Shown here piece after piece: positions 47,924-57,656 of a stretch of 64,000 nt of DNA. The notes below the pieces were generated by a model. The model searched no databases and had not been told where the DNA came from. It worked only from the letters and a program-made list of their open reading frames with translations. Source of the stretch: Segatella hominis (GTDB lineage Bacteria; Bacteroidota; Bacteroidia; Bacteroidales; Bacteroidaceae); assembly GCF_019249725.2 (NCBI RefSeq), contig NZ_CP137559.1, positions 291,501 to 355,500 on the forward strand, in the 5' to 3' direction. Every line of letters starts with the position of its first letter. Position 1 is the first letter of the stretch. The position numbers and the translations under genes are program-made.

Positions 47924-49546
47924 TTAGAACTTCTTTTTCAATACATAGAGGGCTCCTGCCAATAAGCTGATGCCGCATATCCATGATACGACAGCACTGC
48001 CGAATATGCCCAACTGTTGGGTGAAACCTGCTATCAGGAAGGTGATGAAGGATACCGTGGCTACCGTGAGGGCATAAGGCAACTGGGAGGATACGTGATG
48101 CACATGCTTGCACTCGGCGCCGGCACTTGCCATAATGGTGGTGTCGGAGATTGGGGAGATATGATCTCCACACACTGCTCCTGCCATACATGCTGAAATG
48201 GAGATGATGCGAAGCGGCTCGGCGGCTGGGAATACTGCGATGCAGATTGGAATCAGTATGCCGAAGGTGCCCCATGAGGTGCCTGTGGCAAAGGCTAAGA
48301 ATGCTGCCACGATGAAGATGATGGCTGGTAAGAGTTGCTGCAGTCCGGCTGCACTGTTGGCTACTACGCCTGATACGTATTCTGCTGCTCCCAATGAGTC
48401 GGTCATGCTCTTCAACGTCCACGCCAATGTAAGGATCAGTATGGCTGGTACCATTGCCTCGAAGCCTTTGATGAGGCTACTCATGGCATCGGTAAACGCT
48501 AATGTCTTGCGGGATACAAAGAGGATGATGGTCAGGATGAAGGAACCTAATGAACCGATGACCAGTCCTACAGAGGCATTGCTTGCAGCGAAGGCATCTA
48601 CGAAATGATGGTAGTTGTCGCTGGTTGCATCAAAGTATCCGCCGGAATATACCATGCCCGTCATGCAAAAGATGATGAGCAGGACTATCGGTATCACAAG
48701 GTCGGCTACGGAACCTTTGCTGGCTGTTGCTTCTTCGCCCTTCTTGGCTCCCACGCCATGTTCTACGATGTGCAGTTTGGTGCCGCTCACTTCGTCGAGC
48801 TTTCCTCCATTGGTTCTTTCATACCATTCCTTCAGTCGGGCATCGTATTTGCTCATCGCCTTGAAATCAAAGTCTAACCAAACTATACCAAACATGAAGA
48901 GGATGGTAAAGAAGGCATAGAAATTGAAAGGAATGGCCTTGCAGAAGAGGGCGAGTCCGTTCTCTCCTCCAGAAACGAAACCGGAAACTGCTGCAGCCCA
49001 ACTGGAGATTGGGGAGATGATGCAGACGGGTGCTGCTGTGGAGTCGATGAGATAAGCTAATTTTTCCTTGGTCACGCCATTGCGAACGGCGATAGGGCGC
49101 ATCACTGAACCTACCGTGAGACAATTGAAGTAATCGTCGATAAAGATGAGTATGCCCAACAGGATGGTGGCTATCTGGACCCCCATCTTGGTCTTCACGT
49201 GCTTGGATGCCCATCTGCCGAATGCTGCTGAACCTCCAGCCTTGTTCATCAGGGATACGATGGAGCCCAATAATACCAGGAATATCAGGATGCCGACATT
49301 CCATGGGTCTGAGAGACAATGTATCAGTCCGTATCCTTTGGTTTCATCTCCTTCTATGACGGTATGGTTGGTGAGATGGACGAGAAATCCGTCTAAGCCC
49401 GTACCCATAGATATGCAGTATTCTACGGCTCCTAAGATGATGCCGATGAAGAGTGAAGAATAAACTTCCTTCGTTTTCAGAGCCAGTGCAATGGCAACGA
49501 TAGGGGGAAGGAGCGACCATGCGGTGCCTATCATATTGTAATCCAT
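47924..49546 (-). CDS. nhaC: NhaC-family Na+/H+ antiporter
   Basis: A 540-residue inner-membrane protein with about 12 hydrophobic helices. It carries the NhaC-family signatures LLPPIVAIALALKTKEVYSS at the N-terminus, FIDDYFNCLTVGSVMRPI, STAAPVCIISPISSWAA, FATGTSWGTFGILIPI and CGDHISPISDTTIMAS. NhaC-type proteins exchange sodium (some members malate or lactate) for protons. A hydrophilic loop (about 235-290) sits between helices. The gene is alone on its strand. Its start is typical, MDYNMIGTAWSLLPP. Confidence 0.92.
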   Translation of the reverse strand: MDYNMIGTAWSLLPPIVAIALALKTKEVYSSLFIGIILGAVEYCISMGTGLDGFLVHLTNHTVIEGDETKGYGLIHCLSDPWNVGILIFLVLLGSIVSLMNKAGGSAAFGRWASKHVKTKMGVQIATILLGILIFIDDYFNCLTVGSVMRPIAVRNGVTKEKLAYLIDSTAAPVCIISPISSWAAAVSGFVSGGENGLALFCKAIPFNFYAFFTILFMFGIVWLDFDFKAMSKYDARLKEWYERTNGGKLDEVSGTKLHIVEHGVGAKKGEEATASKGSVADLVIPIVLLIIFCMTGMVYSGGYFDATSDNYHHFVDAFAASNASVGLVIGSLGSFILTIILFVSRKTLAFTDAMSSLIKGFEAMVPAILILTLAWTLKSMTDSLGAAEYVSGVVANSAAGLQQLLPAIIFIVAAFLAFATGTSWGTFGILIPICIAVFPAAEPLRIISISACMAGAVCGDHISPISDTTIMASAGAECKHVHHVSSQLPYALTVATVSFITFLIAGFTQQLGIFGSAVVSWICGISLLAGALYVLKKKF

Positions 49547-49685
49547 AATTTTATTGCTGTATATTATATATTAATAATGTATATGATTCTTTTCGATGGC
49601 AAAATTAAGAAGAATATCCCGAATGAAAAAATAAAATGCTTGAAATTTCTGAAAAAAATAAAGATATGCTGCGTTTATGTAAAAA

Positions 49686-49741
49686 TGTCAGTATCTAAGA
49701 GTGTCAATGTGTCAGCCTTTCTGGTTTGGCACATTTTTCGT
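49686..49741 (+). promoter_or_regulatory. Candidate groESL control region (TGTCA repeats, sigma-54-like box)
   Basis: Three direct TGTCA repeats (49686, 49702, 49710) are followed by TTTGGCAC (49725-49732), which resembles the -24 part of a sigma-54 promoter. The expected -12 TTGC is poor (TTCG). No CIRCE element is visible. The leader would be about 80 nt. Confidence 0.35.
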
Positions 49742-49822
49742 ATATGTCGTGGGTGTGAAGCATCGGATCTGATTCCGGTGTAAACGCAATCATATGTCAT
49801 AACAATTAAAAAATATAGAATC

Positions 49823-50095
49823 ATGAATATTAAACCATTAGCAGACAGAGTGCTGGTACTTCCTGCACCAGCCGAGGAAAAAGTAGGTGGAATCATTATC
49901 CCTGATACAGCAAAGGAAAAACCACAACGTGGTAAAATCGTTGCTACAGGTAAGGGTACGAAGGATGAAGAGATGATTCTTAAAGAGGGCGATACCGTTC
50001 TTTACGGAAAATATGCTGGTACTGAACTTGAATTTGGTGGTACGAAGTATATGATGATGCGCCAAAGCGATGTGCTCGCTGTGGTAGAAGAGTAG
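49823..50095 (+). CDS. groES: Co-chaperonin GroES
   Basis: The 90-residue protein matches GroES from end to end: [16 protein letters not shown], the mobile loop [43 protein letters not shown] and DVLAVVEE. GroES caps the GroEL folding chamber. groEL follows after 75 nt of A-rich repeats. Confidence 0.98.
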   Translation: MNIKPLADRVLVLPAPAEEKVGGIIIPDTAKEKPQRGKIVATGKGTKDEEMILKEGDTVLYGKYAGTELEFGGTKYMMMRQSDVLAVVEE

Positions 50096-50098
50096 TTT

Positions 50099-50138
50099 TA
50101 AAGGTAAAAAGGTAAAAAAGTAAAAAGGTAAAAAACTT
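50099..50138 (+). repeat. A-rich short tandem repeat in the groES-groEL spacer
   Basis: Four imperfect copies of AAAAGGTA fill the spacer. Similar A-rich simple repeats occur before dacB (27166-27198) and before guaA (54912-54987). Confidence 0.6.
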
Positions 50139-50158
50139 TTTGCTGATATTTAAATTAG

Positions 50159-51799
<1,641 letters not shown>

Positions 51800-51829
51800 A
51801 AAGCATCTGATAGAAAAAGCAGTGTCTGA

Positions 51830-51851
51830 CAGAAAAAGACGTATTTTTCTG
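51830..51851 (+). terminator. Hairpin after groEL
   Basis: CAGAAAAA, a 6-nt loop and TTTTTCTG, 31 nt past the stop. Weak, because the stem is AT-rich. Confidence 0.45.
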
Positions 51852-51951
51852 CTGAAGATGTATTTTTCTGCATAAGAAGCATTTCACGGTAGATGATGCG
51901 GCAAATATCAGAAACTGCATTTAAGTAGCTAAAATGTAAACTACAAATAAC

Positions 51952-51988
51952 AAAATGGGGATGATTCTTACGAATTATCCCCATTTTT
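51952..51988 (+). terminator. Strong terminator of groESL
   Basis: ATGGGGAT with ATCCCCAT, extended by ATTC/GAAT, short loop, flanked by AAAA and TTTTT. The 51852-51951 stretch between the two hairpins shows nothing else. Confidence 0.75.
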
Positions 51989-52030
51989 AGGTATTTTAGC
52001 ACTTTTTGCTGCATTTTTCTGCAAAAATAC

Positions 52031-52061
52031 TTGCACGTTATTGATATTTTGCGTATCTTTG
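52031..52061 (+). promoter_or_regulatory. Promoter of a short non-coding transcript
   Basis: TTG (52031-52033), 20 nt, TATCTTTG (52054-52061). There is no ORF downstream before a terminator at 52155-52187. Confidence 0.6.
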
Positions 52062-52066
52062 CAACG

Positions 52067-52187
52067 TGAAAAGAAAAGTATCGGCTTTGAGCCGACAAAG
52101 ATATTTTTTTTGATTTGTTTTAGTAGATTAGTTTTTAAGTAGTTTGTTTTTTGGAAATCGGTTGTCGTGAGACATCCGATTTTTTTT
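52067..52187 (+). ncRNA. Candidate small RNA of about 120 nt
   Basis: A consensus promoter is followed by a hairpin TCGGCT-TTG-AGCCGA near 52080-52094 with an eight-T run a little later. A U-rich single-stranded segment and a classical terminator come next (AAATCGG ... CCGATTTTTTTT, 52155-52187). No start codon with a plausible ORF lies inside. It could be a free sRNA or an attenuated leader of the next gene. I recognise no known family. Confidence 0.35.
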
Positions 52188-52232
52188 GTGCCCTTTTCTT
52201 TCGTTTTCCTTTGTGTTTTCCGCAAAAAGTAT

Positions 52233-52240
52233 TAACTTTG
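52233..52240 (+). promoter_or_regulatory. -7 box directly before a start codon (possible leaderless mRNA)
   Basis: TAACTTTG ends 4 nt before ATG 52245, so transcription would begin at or next to the start codon. No -33 match is obvious. Confidence 0.45.
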
Positions 52241-52244
52241 CAGC

Positions 52245-52460
52245 ATGAGAAATATTGATTGGAAAAAAATGCTGGTCTTCCTGATCGTGATAGGTGGACT
52301 GATATATATAACTAAGGTTGCATTGGGAATGACTTCTCTGAATTCTTTCCTTGCTACTTTGGGTGTGTTGTTGATTCTTTTTGTGGGGGATAATTTCGCC
52401 CAGCAAATAGATGATAAGCGTAAGCGCCGTAAACTGCAAGAGAATGATGAGGACGAGTAG
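52245..52460 (+). CDS. Small membrane protein, unknown function
   Basis: The 71-residue product has two hydrophobic helices (about 9-25 and 34-50, IDWKKMLVFLIVIGGLIYIT and LATLGVLLILFVGDNFAQQ) and a charged C-terminal tail (DDKRKRRKLQENDEDE). I do not recognise the family. The upstream -7 box implies little or no leader. The kinase-RapZ gene follows after 54 nt in the same direction. Confidence 0.6.
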   Translation: MRNIDWKKMLVFLIVIGGLIYITKVALGMTSLNSFLATLGVLLILFVGDNFAQQIDDKRKRRKLQENDEDE

Positions 52461-52514
52461 CCCGGGACTGGCTCTTGCGTGAATTTTGATCAAATAACAT
52501 AGAAATAATCAAGG

Positions 52515-54059
52515 GTGGAAAAGTTAATAGAACTCTATAAGCAATGGAAGGGTGAAGAACCTGCCAACGTGATTAAGTTGGCTGGACAGGGGAGTAATCG
52601 CCAGTATTTCCGTATTACCCAGCAAAGTGGTGAAACGGTGGTGGGCGTCATCGGTACCAGCCGTGACGAGGATCATGCGTTTGTGTATCTGGCTAATCAT
52701 TTCAATCTCAGGCAATTGCCTGTGCCGAAAATCTTAGCTGTCAGCGATGATGAACTCCGATATATTCAGACAGACCTGGGTAGTGTGTCTCTTTTTGATG
52801 CCATCAAGGGTGGTAGAGATGCGGGTGGCAGATATAATCAGAAGGAAAAGGATCTTCTGATCAAGACCATTCGTGAATTGCCTAACATCCAATTGCGTGG
52901 GGCACGTGGACTGGAGTGGGAGAATTGTTATCCGCAGCCGGAATTTGATGTGGATAGTGTGCTCTTCGACCTGAATTATTTCAAGTATTGTTTTCTGAAA
53001 CCTACGGATCTGGATTTCCATGAACTGAAACTGGAAGCTAACTTCCGACTTTTTGCCAAGGATCTGACTTCTGAACCGATGAACTGTTTCCTCTATCGTG
53101 ACTTCCAGGCGAGAAATATCATGCTTGACAAAGAAGGAAATCCATACTTTATTGATTTCCAGGGTGGCCGTAAGGGACCGTTCTATTATGATTTGGCTTC
53201 TTTCCTGTGGCAGGCTTCTGCTCAATATTCATTCAAGTTGAGACGGGAACTGGTATGGGAATACTATCAGTCGCTCAAGAATTATACGGAAGTTCCATCT
53301 GTCCGTCATTTCGTCAATCGCCTAAGTCTCTTCGTGCTCTTCCGTACCCTTCAGGTATTGGGCGCATACGGTTTCAGGGGATATTTCGAACGCAAGAAGC
53401 ATTTCTTAGAAAGCATACCTCCTGCCATCCAGAATCTGCGTGATCTCCTGAAGATGGGGGAAAAGGTGTTCCCTTATCCTTATATGATGGATATGTTGCG
53501 CCGACTGACCGAATTGCCGCAGTTTGCCCGTATCGAAAGTGCGGCAGTCAACCGTGCTGACGGATATAAGACAACGGACAACAATATCTATATTTCGCAT
53601 CCACAGGATGGTCCGGCTACTTTCTCCAAGTATGACGGCAAGGGGCCGCTGGTGGTCAGGGTTTTCAGTTTCTCTTTCAAAAAAGGTATTCCAGAGGATC
53701 CTTCTGGCAATGGAGGCGGTTATGTCTTCGACTGTCGCAGCACGCACAATCCGGGCAGATATGAACCTTATAAGAAGTTGACAGGACTGGACGAGCCTGT
53801 GATCCGATTCTTAGAGGATGATGGGGAAATCCTGAAGTTCCTGGAGCATGTCTATGCGCTTGCCGATCATCATGTGAATCGCTACATTCAGCGTGGTTTT
53901 ACCTCTCTGATGTTCTGCTTCGGTTGTACAGGTGGTCAGCATCGCAGCGTTTATTCTGCCCAGCATCTTGCCGAGCATATCCATGAAAAGTTTGGTGTGG
54001 AGGTAAGAATCTGCCATCGTGAACAGAAGATTGAGCAGGTTTTGCCTGCAAAACAATAA
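52515..54059 (+). CDS. AmgK-like sugar kinase (APH fold) fused to a RapZ C-terminal domain
   Basis: This 514-residue protein joins two domains. Residues 1-340 are an aminoglycoside-phosphotransferase-type kinase with GQGSNRQYFRI, the catalytic loop YRDFQARNIML (D196, N201) and IDFQGG (D214), as in the N-acetylmuramate/GlcNAc anomeric kinase AmgK. Residues 373-512 match the C-terminal half of RapZ/YvcJ: SFSFKKGIPED, VFDCRSTHNP, LTGLDEPVIRFL and GCTGGQHRSVYSAQ. The P-loop half of RapZ is missing. The start is GTG 52515, the only suitable start before the kinase domain. The next gene is a MurU-like nucleotidyltransferase, AmgK's known partner, which supports a role in cell-wall sugar salvage. 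In E. coli the RapZ C-terminal domain senses glucosamine-6-phosphate and binds RNA; a sensing role here is inference. Confidence 0.82.
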   Translation: MEKLIELYKQWKGEEPANVIKLAGQGSNRQYFRITQQSGETVVGVIGTSRDEDHAFVYLANHFNLRQLPVPKILAVSDDELRYIQTDLGSVSLFDAIKGGRDAGGRYNQKEKDLLIKTIRELPNIQLRGARGLEWENCYPQPEFDVDSVLFDLNYFKYCFLKPTDLDFHELKLEANFRLFAKDLTSEPMNCFLYRDFQARNIMLDKEGNPYFIDFQGGRKGPFYYDLASFLWQASAQYSFKLRRELVWEYYQSLKNYTEVPSVRHFVNRLSLFVLFRTLQVLGAYGFRGYFERKKHFLESIPPAIQNLRDLLKMGEKVFPYPYMMDMLRRLTELPQFARIESAAVNRADGYKTTDNNIYISHPQDGPATFSKYDGKGPLVVRVFSFSFKKGIPEDPSGNGGGYVFDCRSTHNPGRYEPYKKLTGLDEPVIRFLEDDGEILKFLEHVYALADHHVNRYIQRGFTSLMFCFGCTGGQHRSVYSAQHLAEHIHEKFGVEVRICHREQKIEQVLPAKQ

Positions 54060-54074
54060 TATTTGGCGTGCAAA

Positions 54075-54106
54075 TTTGGCTATATCGCAAAAAGTTAGTA
54101 AATTTG
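54075..54106 (+). promoter_or_regulatory. Promoter of the MurU-like gene
   Basis: TTTG (54075-54078), 20 nt, TAAATTTG (54099-54106), just after the stop of the kinase-RapZ gene. The two genes can therefore be transcribed separately as well as together. Confidence 0.65.
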
Positions 54107-54135
54107 CACGCACATTAAACGATAGCTATTTGGCA

Positions 54136-54912
54136 ATGATGCAAGCAATGATATTCGCAGCAGGTTTGGGCACTCGCCTGAAGCCTCTTACCGACCGTAT
54201 TCCGAAGGCCTTGGTAAGGGTGGGGGGAGAACCTTTGCTCAAACGTGTCATCTTTCAACTGAAGGATGCAGGTTTCACTCGCATTGTAGTGAACGTGCAT
54301 CATTTTTCAAATCAAATTACAGATTATCTCAAGGAGAATGACAATTTCGGCATGGACATCCGCATCAGCGATGAAACGGATAAGTTGCTCGAAACGGGTG
54401 GAGGTATCCGGAAAGCCTGGCCTCTCTTTGATTCTCATGAGCCTGTTCTGATACATAATGTGGACATTCTCAGTAATGTGGATCTGAAGAAGTTCTATCA
54501 GATGGAGACTCAGGATTTATTGGAAACTTCGGTTTCTGATGCTGAGGAACCTCCATTGGCAGCCCGACTCTTGGTAAGTGAACGCAAGACCAAGCGCTAT
54601 CTTCTCTTTGATGATACGATGAGACTGGTGGGTTGGACGAATATTGAAACGGGTGAGGTGAAGAGTCCTTATCAGCATCTTGACCCTAAAAAATATAAGA
54701 AGTATGCTTTCTCCGGTATTCACATGGTGGCTCCAACTATCTTCCCGCTGATGGAAGAAGAACCAGATAAGTTCCCTATCATGGACTTCTATCTCAGAAA
54801 CTGTGACAAGGTGCGCATTGAGGGGTACGTGAAAAACGACCTCAAGTTGATGGATGTGGGAAAGCAGGAAACGCTGAAAGAGGCGGAGGAGTTTCTCAAA
54901 GAATTAAAGTGA
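54136..54912 (+). CDS. murU: Sugar-1-phosphate nucleotidyltransferase, MurU-like
   Basis: From ATG 54136 the product has 258 residues and starts MMQAMIFAAGLGTRLKPLTD, the nucleotide-binding loop of the family (GxGTRxxPLT with K following in RIPKALVRVGG). It continues with VVNVHHF, ETGGGIRKAW, HNVDIL and FSGIHM. MurU transfers UMP to N-acetylmuramate-1-phosphate; other members use mannose or heptose phosphates, so the specificity is inferred from the AmgK-like neighbour. The in-frame extension upstream to 54019 overlaps the kinase gene and the promoter and is not used. Confidence 0.8.
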   Translation: MMQAMIFAAGLGTRLKPLTDRIPKALVRVGGEPLLKRVIFQLKDAGFTRIVVNVHHFSNQITDYLKENDNFGMDIRISDETDKLLETGGGIRKAWPLFDSHEPVLIHNVDILSNVDLKKFYQMETQDLLETSVSDAEEPPLAARLLVSERKTKRYLLFDDTMRLVGWTNIETGEVKSPYQHLDPKKYKKYAFSGIHMVAPTIFPLMEEEPDKFPIMDFYLRNCDKVRIEGYVKNDLKLMDVGKQETLKEAEEFLKELK

Positions 54913-54987
54913 AGAACGAAGAGTGAAGAATTCAAGTGCTTTGCTAATCATAAATTTTCAAAGTTAAAATTTAAAAATTAAAATATT

Positions 54988-56598
54988 ATGCAACAGAAGA
55001 TTATTATTTTGGATTTCGGTTCACAGACCACGCAGCTGATCGGCCGTCGTGTACGTGAGCTTGATACCTTCTGCGAGATTATGCCTTACAACAAGTTTCC
55101 AAAGGATGACCCATCTGTGATTGGTGTCATCTTGAGCGGTAGTCCTTACTCCGTTCATGATCCGGAAGCTTTCAAGGTAGATTTGAGCCAGTTCATTGGT
55201 CGCATTCCTGTGCTCGGCATCTGCTATGGTGCTCAGTTCCTCTCTTACGCTCAGGGCGGAAAGGTGGAGGCAGCTGATAGCCGTGAGTATGGCCGTGCCA
55301 ACTTGGAGCACTTTGATGCAGAGAATCCTTTGTTCAAGGGCTTCGTAGAGAACTCGCAGGTTTGGATGAGCCATGGTGATACCATCACAGCCATCCCTGA
55401 GGATTACAAGTGCATCGCTTCTACGGCTAATGTGAAGTATGCTGCATACGCTTCCACCAAGCAGCCTGTTTGGGCAGTTCAGTTCCACCCAGAGGTATTC
55501 CACTCTTTGCAGGGTACACAGTTGTTGAAGAACTTCGTGGTTGACATCTGTGGCAGCAAGCAGGATTGGAGTGCAGACTCTTTCGTAGAGACTACAGTGG
55601 CTGAGTTGAAGGAACAGTTGGGTGATGACAAGGTCATCCTCGGCCTTTCTGGTGGCGTTGACTCTAGTGTGGCTGCCGTTCTCCTGAACAAGGCTATCGG
55701 CAAGAACCTGACCTGTATCTTCGTGGATCACGGTATGCTCCGCAAGAACGAGTTCCGTGATGTTATGGAAGATTACAAGTGCTTGGGCTTGAATGTAATA
55801 GGTGTTGATGCATCAGAGAAGTTCTTCACTGACTTGGCTGGTGTAACAGACCCAGAGAAAAAGCGTAAGATTATCGGCCGTGACTTCGTGGAGGTGTTCA
55901 ATGCTGAGGCTAAGAAGCAGACTGGTGCGAAGTGGTTGGCTCAGGGTACTATCTATCCAGACCGTATCGAGAGTTTGAATATCACGGGTAAGGTGATCAA
56001 GAGTCATCATAATGTAGGTGGTCTTCCTAAGGAGATGAATCTCCAGTTGTGCGAGCCTTTGAAATGGTTGTTCAAGGATGAGGTTCGTCGTGTAGGTCGT
56101 TCTATGGGTATGCCTGAGCACCTGATTACCCGTCATCCATTCCCAGGTCCTGGTTTGGCTGTTCGTATCTTGGGTGATATTACTCCAGAGAAGGTTCGTA
56201 TTCTCCAGGATGCTGACGATATCTATATCCGTGGTTTGCGTGATTATAAGGTGAAGTTGAGTGGTGAGGAAGCTCGTCGTGTCCTGGCTGCCGGTGTTCC
56301 TGCTGATATGCAGAATGGCGAGATAGAGGTTTCTCTCTACGATCAGATCTGGCAGGCTGGTACTGTATTGCTTTCTACGGTTCGTTCTGTAGGTGTGATG
56401 GGTGATGAACGTACTTACGAGCACCCTGTAGCATTGCGTGCCGTAACAAGTACTGATGCGATGACTGCCGACTGGGCTCATCTGCCATACGACTTTATGG
56501 CTAAGGTAAGTAATGAGATTATCAATAAGGTAAAGGGTGTAAACCGCGTTTGCTATGATATTTCTTCAAAACCACCTTCGACAATTGAGTGGGAGTAA
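54988..56598 (+). CDS. guaA: GMP synthase (glutamine-hydrolysing) GuaA
   Basis: The 536-residue protein has a class I glutamine amidotransferase domain ([18 protein letters not shown]; nucleophile C79 in [16 protein letters not shown]), an ATP-pyrophosphatase domain with the PP-loop SGGVDSS (221-227), [13 protein letters not shown] and a C-terminal dimerisation domain with [15 protein letters not shown] and [12 protein letters not shown]. It converts XMP to GMP. A long bidirectional terminator follows. The 75-nt spacer upstream contains A-rich simple repeats. Confidence 0.98.
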   Translation: MQQKIIILDFGSQTTQLIGRRVRELDTFCEIMPYNKFPKDDPSVIGVILSGSPYSVHDPEAFKVDLSQFIGRIPVLGICYGAQFLSYAQGGKVEAADSREYGRANLEHFDAENPLFKGFVENSQVWMSHGDTITAIPEDYKCIASTANVKYAAYASTKQPVWAVQFHPEVFHSLQGTQLLKNFVVDICGSKQDWSADSFVETTVAELKEQLGDDKVILGLSGGVDSSVAAVLLNKAIGKNLTCIFVDHGMLRKNEFRDVMEDYKCLGLNVIGVDASEKFFTDLAGVTDPEKKRKIIGRDFVEVFNAEAKKQTGAKWLAQGTIYPDRIESLNITGKVIKSHHNVGGLPKEMNLQLCEPLKWLFKDEVRRVGRSMGMPEHLITRHPFPGPGLAVRILGDITPEKVRILQDADDIYIRGLRDYKVKLSGEEARRVLAAGVPADMQNGEIEVSLYDQIWQAGTVLLSTVRSVGVMGDERTYEHPVALRAVTSTDAMTADWAHLPYDFMAKVSNEIINKVKGVNRVCYDISSKPPSTIEWE

Positions 56599-56603
56599 TT
56601 CCT

Positions 56604-56663
56604 GATTAAAATAAAAAGGGGATGTGTCATAAGTTCATGATACATCCTCTTTTTATTTTAATC
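56604..56663. terminator. Long bidirectional terminator after guaA (GTGTCATAAG palindrome, copy 3)
   Basis: 27-nt arms (56604-56630 and 56637-56663) with two mismatches, loop AAGTTC, flanked by T-rich sequence. The core GGATGTGTCATAAG relates it to the palindromes at 39927 and 47494. Confidence 0.8.
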
Positions 56664-56692
56664 ATATTCTTTTCATGTTTTTCATAGTTTTG

Positions 56693-56820
56693 TTCATCGG
56701 ATTACGCTGAGTTTACGGAACCTTCTTGCTCTACGGATTACTCACGGATTTTCACGGATTTGACCTTGCGGTCATTGGGCTAACGCTGTAACGTTCCTGC
56801 TTTAGGGGGGGATCGCTACG
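56693..56820. repeat. CGGATT-rich intergenic repeats
   Basis: Several CGGATT words (TTCATCGGATTAC, TACGGATTACTCACGG, TTCACGGATT) recur here and in the hairpin at 24710-24773. A short GACC/GGTC hairpin follows. No gene is visible. Confidence 0.45.
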
Positions 56821-56824
56821 ACCG

Positions 56825-57616
56825 TCAGGTTGTGATTCTCAGTCTGGTCCAAAGTCCTCTTGGGATGAGGTGCCAGAAGAACACGAGGATAGCGTAACGC
56901 CAATCAATGACTTTCACTTCTTTTCCTTTTTCGATGGCACGAACGATGTGCTTGGCTACATCTTCTGGTTGGAGCTGGAGTGGATAAGTACTGCCTGCTA
57001 TGAGGTCTGTCTTTACAAATCCGGGTCTGATATCCGTGATGGAGATAGGGAGATGGCGCATTCTTGCCTGTTGGGAAAGACATTCGAGATAATGGTTCTG
57101 GAATCGCTTGGTGGCTGAATAGGCTGGGGCTGCACCGAGTCCTTTGGTTCCGGCAATGGAAGTGATGCAGGCTATGCGGGCCTTCTGGCTACTATGGTGG
57201 TGGACAAACCAGTTGAATGCCGTATCTACCATGCGTGTGAATCCCAAACCATTGGTTTCTACGGTCTTCAACTCTTTTTCTATATCGAGCGAGTTGTTCT
57301 GCCAGCCAATGCCTGAACTGTGGAAATACAGGTCCATTCCTCCCAACTTGTCAATGAGTTCGAGAAGCAGGGAAGGGGCTTCGGCGGAAGTCACATCGAT
57401 TTGCTGATAACAGATGATTCCGCCTTGTGGCGTTGCTTTGTTATCAGAGATGGTTCCGCCGCTTTGCAAGGTTGTTTTGTTATCAGAAATCAGAGTCTGT
57501 AGTCTCTCGATTCTTCTGCCGGCTATTCCCACCTGCCAGCCTTTTGCCGCAAGCAGTTTTGCTACTTCCATTCCGATGCCAGATGTGGCACCCATTACGA
57601 TTGCTTTCTTTGCCAT
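56825..57616 (-). CDS. SDR-family oxidoreductase
   Basis: A 263-residue short-chain dehydrogenase/reductase with the cofactor loop GATSGIG (9-14), the Rossmann AGRR (32-35, suggesting NADP), HSSGIG and the catalytic S153, Y166 and K170 (YSATK). The C-terminus (AILVFFWHLIPRGLW) is hydrophobic and may touch the membrane. Between strands 2 and 3 an insert holds two copies of a 12-13-residue unit (ISDNKTTLQSGGT, ISDNKATPQGGI), encoded by an imperfect tandem duplication around 57415-57490. It is the second gene after murQ (40-nt gap). Substrate unknown. Confidence 0.85.
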   Translation of the reverse strand: MAKKAIVMGATSGIGMEVAKLLAAKGWQVGIAGRRIERLQTLISDNKTTLQSGGTISDNKATPQGGIICYQQIDVTSAEAPSLLLELIDKLGGMDLYFHSSGIGWQNNSLDIEKELKTVETNGLGFTRMVDTAFNWFVHHHSSQKARIACITSIAGTKGLGAAPAYSATKRFQNHYLECLSQQARMRHLPISITDIRPGFVKTDLIAGSTYPLQLQPEDVAKHIVRAIEKGKEVKVIDWRYAILVFFWHLIPRGLWTRLRITT

Positions 57617-57656
57617 ATTATCCTATTAAATAAGGTGAATTCTTGTCTAACTCTAT

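Noticed and set aside
54019..54135. N-terminal extension of the MurU-like protein
   Set aside because: The extra 39 residues overlap the end of the kinase-RapZ gene and a consensus promoter; the family N-terminus begins at MMQAMIF.
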